8,649 bases of DNA, taken from assembly GCA_913020705.1 (NCBI GenBank), contig CAJWBY010000179.1, positions 1 through 8,649 on the forward strand, given 5' to 3'. A program made the position numbers and the translations under genes. Numbering within the stretch: the first letter of the stretch is position 1; every line of letters starts with the position of its first letter. Of this stretch, positions 6,478 to 8,649 are shown piece after piece. The DNA comes from an uncultured Colwellia sp. Lineage in GTDB: Bacteria; Pseudomonadota; Gammaproteobacteria; Enterobacterales; Alteromonadaceae. The notes beneath the pieces were generated by a model that made no database searches, had not been told where the DNA came from, and was given only the letters and a program-made list of their open reading frames with translations.

Positions 6478-7590
6478 ATGAAATTAATCAGTATTCTATT
6501 CTGGGTATCCCTTGTCTTAATCAGTTTGGCAAAAGTATTTACTTCTGATGGCGGTCAGACAAAATTGCTGCAGGTCTCATCTGACTATCAAATTGAAGTA
6601 CAAGAGATTGATGACTTACTTAAACGTGGTAGTGATGACACGGCAATGCCGCTTATAACGGCTCTTATCCATAAAATTAATACTGAGCAAAACAGTCTCC
6701 TTGTTTGGTTACATTCTCAACAAGCTCAAATTCATCGTAACCGTCAGCATTATCACTACGCCATTGATTCATTAAAACAGGCCAGCCTCTTACTTAAAAA
6801 CTCGTGGTATATCGAAAAAAAAATCAGTCATCTTCAAGCCAGTATTGATCGTCAACAAAAAGAACGAACTTTTAATGACAGTTACAGCAATTCTCGTAAT
6901 AGTGGCATCGCAAAAAGATTAAAAAATGACGTTACCATTGCTTATATTTACTTAGACGATAATAAATGGAGCAAGTGGTCAGCTAAGTTACGTCAGAAAA
7001 ATCATTTTAATATCGACCAAGTAACACAGTGGTATCAAACTCAGGCTAATCATTATGATGTCGATAGTTTGAATATTGATGTTCGCTATTTTTATGTGAA
7101 AAGTCCCAAAGGGCTAAGCAAAGAGTGGTTACGAGAAGCGGCATTTTTTAAACACGCTCAAAGCCTAATCGCTCAACAATTGGGTTATACCGACTTTAAA
7201 GCTTTTACGGATGCCTTGGCTAACCATAATCCTTATCATGATGTTGCCTTGGTCTTTCACACCAATAACCAAGCACGATCCTTTGCAAAGAGTTGTGCAA
7301 ATATTAGACATAACCGCTGTAAAAATGAGTATGTTATGTTGACTGAAAAAATGAATCACAACCCTTATTCGTGGGCAACTCAACAAGTGCAATCACATGA
7401 AATATTGCATTTGTTTGGTGCCTCAGATTTATACAATATCAAAGCAGCTAAAGACTACGCGGTGACTGATTTGATGAACTATTACAGTCAAGAATTAAAA
7501 TACGCTACGATTGAACCTATCACTGCTTGGGCAATTGGTTGGGCTAATTTACCTAAAACACCTTTTAATGTAGAACCTACACAGGACTAA
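6478..7590 (+). CDS. Probable exported metzincin-like zinc metallopeptidase
   Basis: A 370-residue protein with an N-terminal hydrophobic segment (about 3-18, after MK) that looks like a signal peptide or membrane anchor, so it probably acts outside the cytoplasm. A helical, TPR-like region (about 55-125) is followed by a Ser/Asn-rich linker (about 132-145) and a catalytic domain (about 150-356). The active site is HEILHLFGASD, i.e. HExxHxxGxxD with His307, Glu308, His311 and Asp317 as zinc ligands and catalytic base, and a Met-turn-like DLMNY (331-335, Met333). These are the marks of metzincins that use Asp as third ligand. Cys273 and Cys281 could form a disulfide, which fits export. The substrate is unknown and no named family was recognised. 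An in-frame TAA at 6472-6474 excludes a longer N-terminus, but the ATG at 6478 has no visible Shine-Dalgarno. A small membrane-protein gene follows 2 bases after the stop. Confidence 0.8.
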   Translation: MKLISILFWVSLVLISLAKVFTSDGGQTKLLQVSSDYQIEVQEIDDLLKRGSDDTAMPLITALIHKINTEQNSLLVWLHSQQAQIHRNRQHYHYAIDSLKQASLLLKNSWYIEKKISHLQASIDRQQKERTFNDSYSNSRNSGIAKRLKNDVTIAYIYLDDNKWSKWSAKLRQKNHFNIDQVTQWYQTQANHYDVDSLNIDVRYFYVKSPKGLSKEWLREAAFFKHAQSLIAQQLGYTDFKAFTDALANHNPYHDVALVFHTNNQARSFAKSCANIRHNRCKNEYVMLTEKMNHNPYSWATQQVQSHEILHLFGASDLYNIKAAKDYAVTDLMNYYSQELKYATIEPITAWAIGWANLPKTPFNVEPTQD

Positions 7591-7592
7591 TT

Positions 7593-7820
7593 ATGGAAAT
7601 CACTTCAATAGAACAAAATATTATTTTTATGCTGATTAACCTTGGTTATGCAGTCATAAGCTTATTTATCAGTGTGGTTGCTCTGCTTATTATTGATAAA
7701 TTTATTTTTACCAAAATCGATTTCATTGACGAAATTAAAAATGGCAACATCGCTGTCGCGATTTTCCAATCAGTCATTTTATTATTTATCGGTTTTGTAG
7801 TCTCAGCGGCTATGACATAA
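7593..7820 (+). CDS. Small two-helix membrane protein, half-size DUF350-like
   Basis: A 75-residue very hydrophobic protein with two predicted membrane helices (about 10-34 and 52-74) joined by a charged loop, FTKIDFIDEIKNGN (39-52). The loop followed by IAVAIFQS and a glycine/serine-rich last helix (GFVVSAA) resembles one repeat of DUF350 (UPF0719) membrane proteins, which usually have two such repeats in about 130 residues. The biochemical role of the family is unknown. Its ATG lies 2 bases after the metallopeptidase stop, with AGGA at 7583-7586 inside the end of that gene, so the two are probably co-transcribed and translationally coupled and may work together in the envelope. Confidence 0.75.
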   Translation: MEITSIEQNIIFMLINLGYAVISLFISVVALLIIDKFIFTKIDFIDEIKNGNIAVAIFQSVILLFIGFVVSAAMT

Positions 7821-7871
7821 TTTTTGTAAACGAAAGTATCGTTTTAGCAATGAATCGTTAAGGTTAAATAA

Positions 7872-8267
7872 ATGAAAGAAATTACCGGAATCAATCATAT
7901 CGGGATCCGCGTTTCAAAGCTTGAAACCGCACGCGCTTTTTACGAACAACTTGGTTTTGTATTTATTGTCGGTCCAATTGGTCCTGAACCGGTTGCTGTA
8001 ATGAAACATCCCTCAGGCGTGAATATCAATTTCATACTCAATGCGAATACTAAACTAGATAAAAATATTTTGATGGATGTGACGGAAAAGTATCCCGGCT
8101 ATACCCATATCGCCTTGGATGTGAATAATATTAAATCAATACAAACTTCAATCGAAAAAATAGGTATACCCATTACTGAAGGCCCAATTACCCTGCCCGA
8201 TGGCGGTGTAATGTTCTTTATTCGTGACCAAGATAAAAACGTGATTGAGTTTCATCAAAGTCCTTAG
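7872..8267 (+). CDS. VOC-superfamily (glyoxalase/dioxygenase-fold) protein
   Basis: A 131-residue cytoplasmic protein of the size of a single two-module VOC domain. Each half has the beta-alpha-beta-beta-beta pattern, beginning at INHIGIRV (7-14) and YTHIALDV (77-84). Possible metal ligands are His9, His79 and Glu126 (in VIEFH). At the end of the first module, where another ligand often lies, the sequence is GVNINFIL (49-56) with no Glu or His. The DPDG-like end motif reads RDQDKNVIEF (118-127), typical of the superfamily. VOC members include lactoylglutathione lyases, extradiol dioxygenases and resistance proteins; the reaction cannot be named. TAAGG at 7859-7863 lies 8 bases before the ATG. 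The gene starts 51 bases after the DUF350-like gene on the same strand and may share its transcript, though a small AAACGA/TCGTTT hairpin (7828-7844) lies between them. Confidence 0.9.
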   Translation: MKEITGINHIGIRVSKLETARAFYEQLGFVFIVGPIGPEPVAVMKHPSGVNINFILNANTKLDKNILMDVTEKYPGYTHIALDVNNIKSIQTSIEKIGIPITEGPITLPDGGVMFFIRDQDKNVIEFHQSP

Positions 8268-8307
8268 GCAAAATAAAGATAAAAGCTTAAGTTTTTGCGA
8301 TGATTCA

Positions 8308-8649
8308 TTAAAGTCGATAAAAGCGGTTTTCCAACATCAACCCATCATCATCAAAACCTTCCATGCTTGAGACAAGATTATTTAACCTCACATTTGGATG
8401 TGGATGTGTTTTAAACAAAAGTCGTACGTCGTATCGACTATTTTCACTAGCATGACCAATTTGTTGTAAAACAATTGGAAGTGCATAGGCGTTATACCCT
8501 GCTCGTGCAATGAGCACTACGCCCATTTCATCCGCTTCAAGTTCGGCAAATTTATCTAAGCCTCGGGCCATGATTTCAGCCCCACTACCCAAGGCGTTAT
8601 CGACAAGATCGCTATATTCACCCAACTGGTATTCTGCCGCAATTCTCCC
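8308..8649 (-). CDS. C-terminal part of an M48-like zinc metallopeptidase (partial)
   Basis: The minus-strand frame is open from the window edge to the TAA at 8308-8310, giving the last 113 residues. A TTG codon at 8625 is internal, not a start, because the frame continues through it to 8649. The motif ELEADEMGVVLIARAGYN and the later THPHPNVRL match the C-terminal half of M48 (HtpX/BepA-like) peptidases, where the Glu of the E-x-x-AD motif is the third zinc ligand and HP...R precedes the end of the domain. The HExxH helix would lie outside the window. Such proteins usually take part in envelope or outer-membrane protein quality control. The gene converges on the VOC gene with only 40 bases between stops. 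Confidence 0.88.
   Translation of the reverse strand, partial: GRIAAEYQLGEYSDLVDNALGSGAEIMARGLDKFAELEADEMGVVLIARAGYNAYALPIVLQQIGHASENSRYDVRLLFKTHPHPNVRLNNLVSSMEGFDDDGLMLENRFYRL

Noticed and set aside
7165..7392. 75-residue open frame on the minus strand
   Set aside because: It is antisense to the catalytic domain of the metallopeptidase and has no motif or ribosome site.
7828..7844. AAACGA/TCGTTT hairpin between the DUF350-like and VOC genes as a terminator
   Set aside because: The 6-bp stem has only two G-C pairs and no proper T-run follows.
8281..8296. AAAAGCTTAAGTTTTT near-palindrome between the VOC and M48 genes as a terminator
   Set aside because: The symmetry leaves almost no loop and the stem is nearly all A-T, so it is too weak to call.
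8308..8625. A complete 105-residue gene starting with TTG at 8625
   Set aside because: The frame stays open to the window edge and the M48-like domain needs sequence upstream, so this is the end of a larger gene.

Overview
The window looks like a stretch of chromosome from an AT-rich marine gammaproteobacterium of the Shewanella/Alteromonadales kind. This is an inference from base composition, dense short intergenic gaps, and the mix of c-di-GMP signalling, HxlR, DUF350-like, VOC and M48 families. No rRNA, tRNA, insertion sequence, CRISPR array or phage gene was seen.

Left part (1-4997). The last 40 codons of a probable catalase-like haem protein are followed by a 364-base gap. Next comes a membrane sensor histidine kinase with a periplasmic CHASE-like domain and no receiver (488-2029). 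After a 312-base gap holding a near-consensus sigma-70 promoter lies an 823-residue REC-PAS-GGDEF-EAL protein with a CZB-like tail (2342-4813). The kinase lacks a receiver and the next gene begins with one, so the two probably form a sensor/response-regulator pair that converts an external signal into c-di-GMP synthesis or breakdown. Three features of the regulator stand out: an in-frame C8 tract at the start of the EAL domain, loss of the conserved receiver lysine, and a zinc-binding-type tail with apparently missing ligands. A strong hairpin terminator ends this block.

Middle part (5014-6137). An isochorismatase-family cysteine hydrolase (minus strand) and an HxlR-type regulator (plus strand) are divergently arranged. 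The short region between them holds a promoter for the hydrolase and a GTATAC-N4-GTATAC element close to the regulator. This is the usual layout of a local regulator controlling its neighbour and itself, possibly in answer to redox or electrophile stress through Cys13.

Right part (6138-8649). A 340-base gap contains a long, interrupted inverted repeat. It is followed by a probable exported zinc metallopeptidase of metzincin type (HExxHxxGxxD plus a Met-turn), a 75-residue two-helix membrane protein resembling half of a DUF350 protein only 2 bases downstream, and a VOC/glyoxalase-fold protein. The window closes with the C-terminal part of an M48-like peptidase on the minus strand, convergent with the VOC gene and running off the edge.
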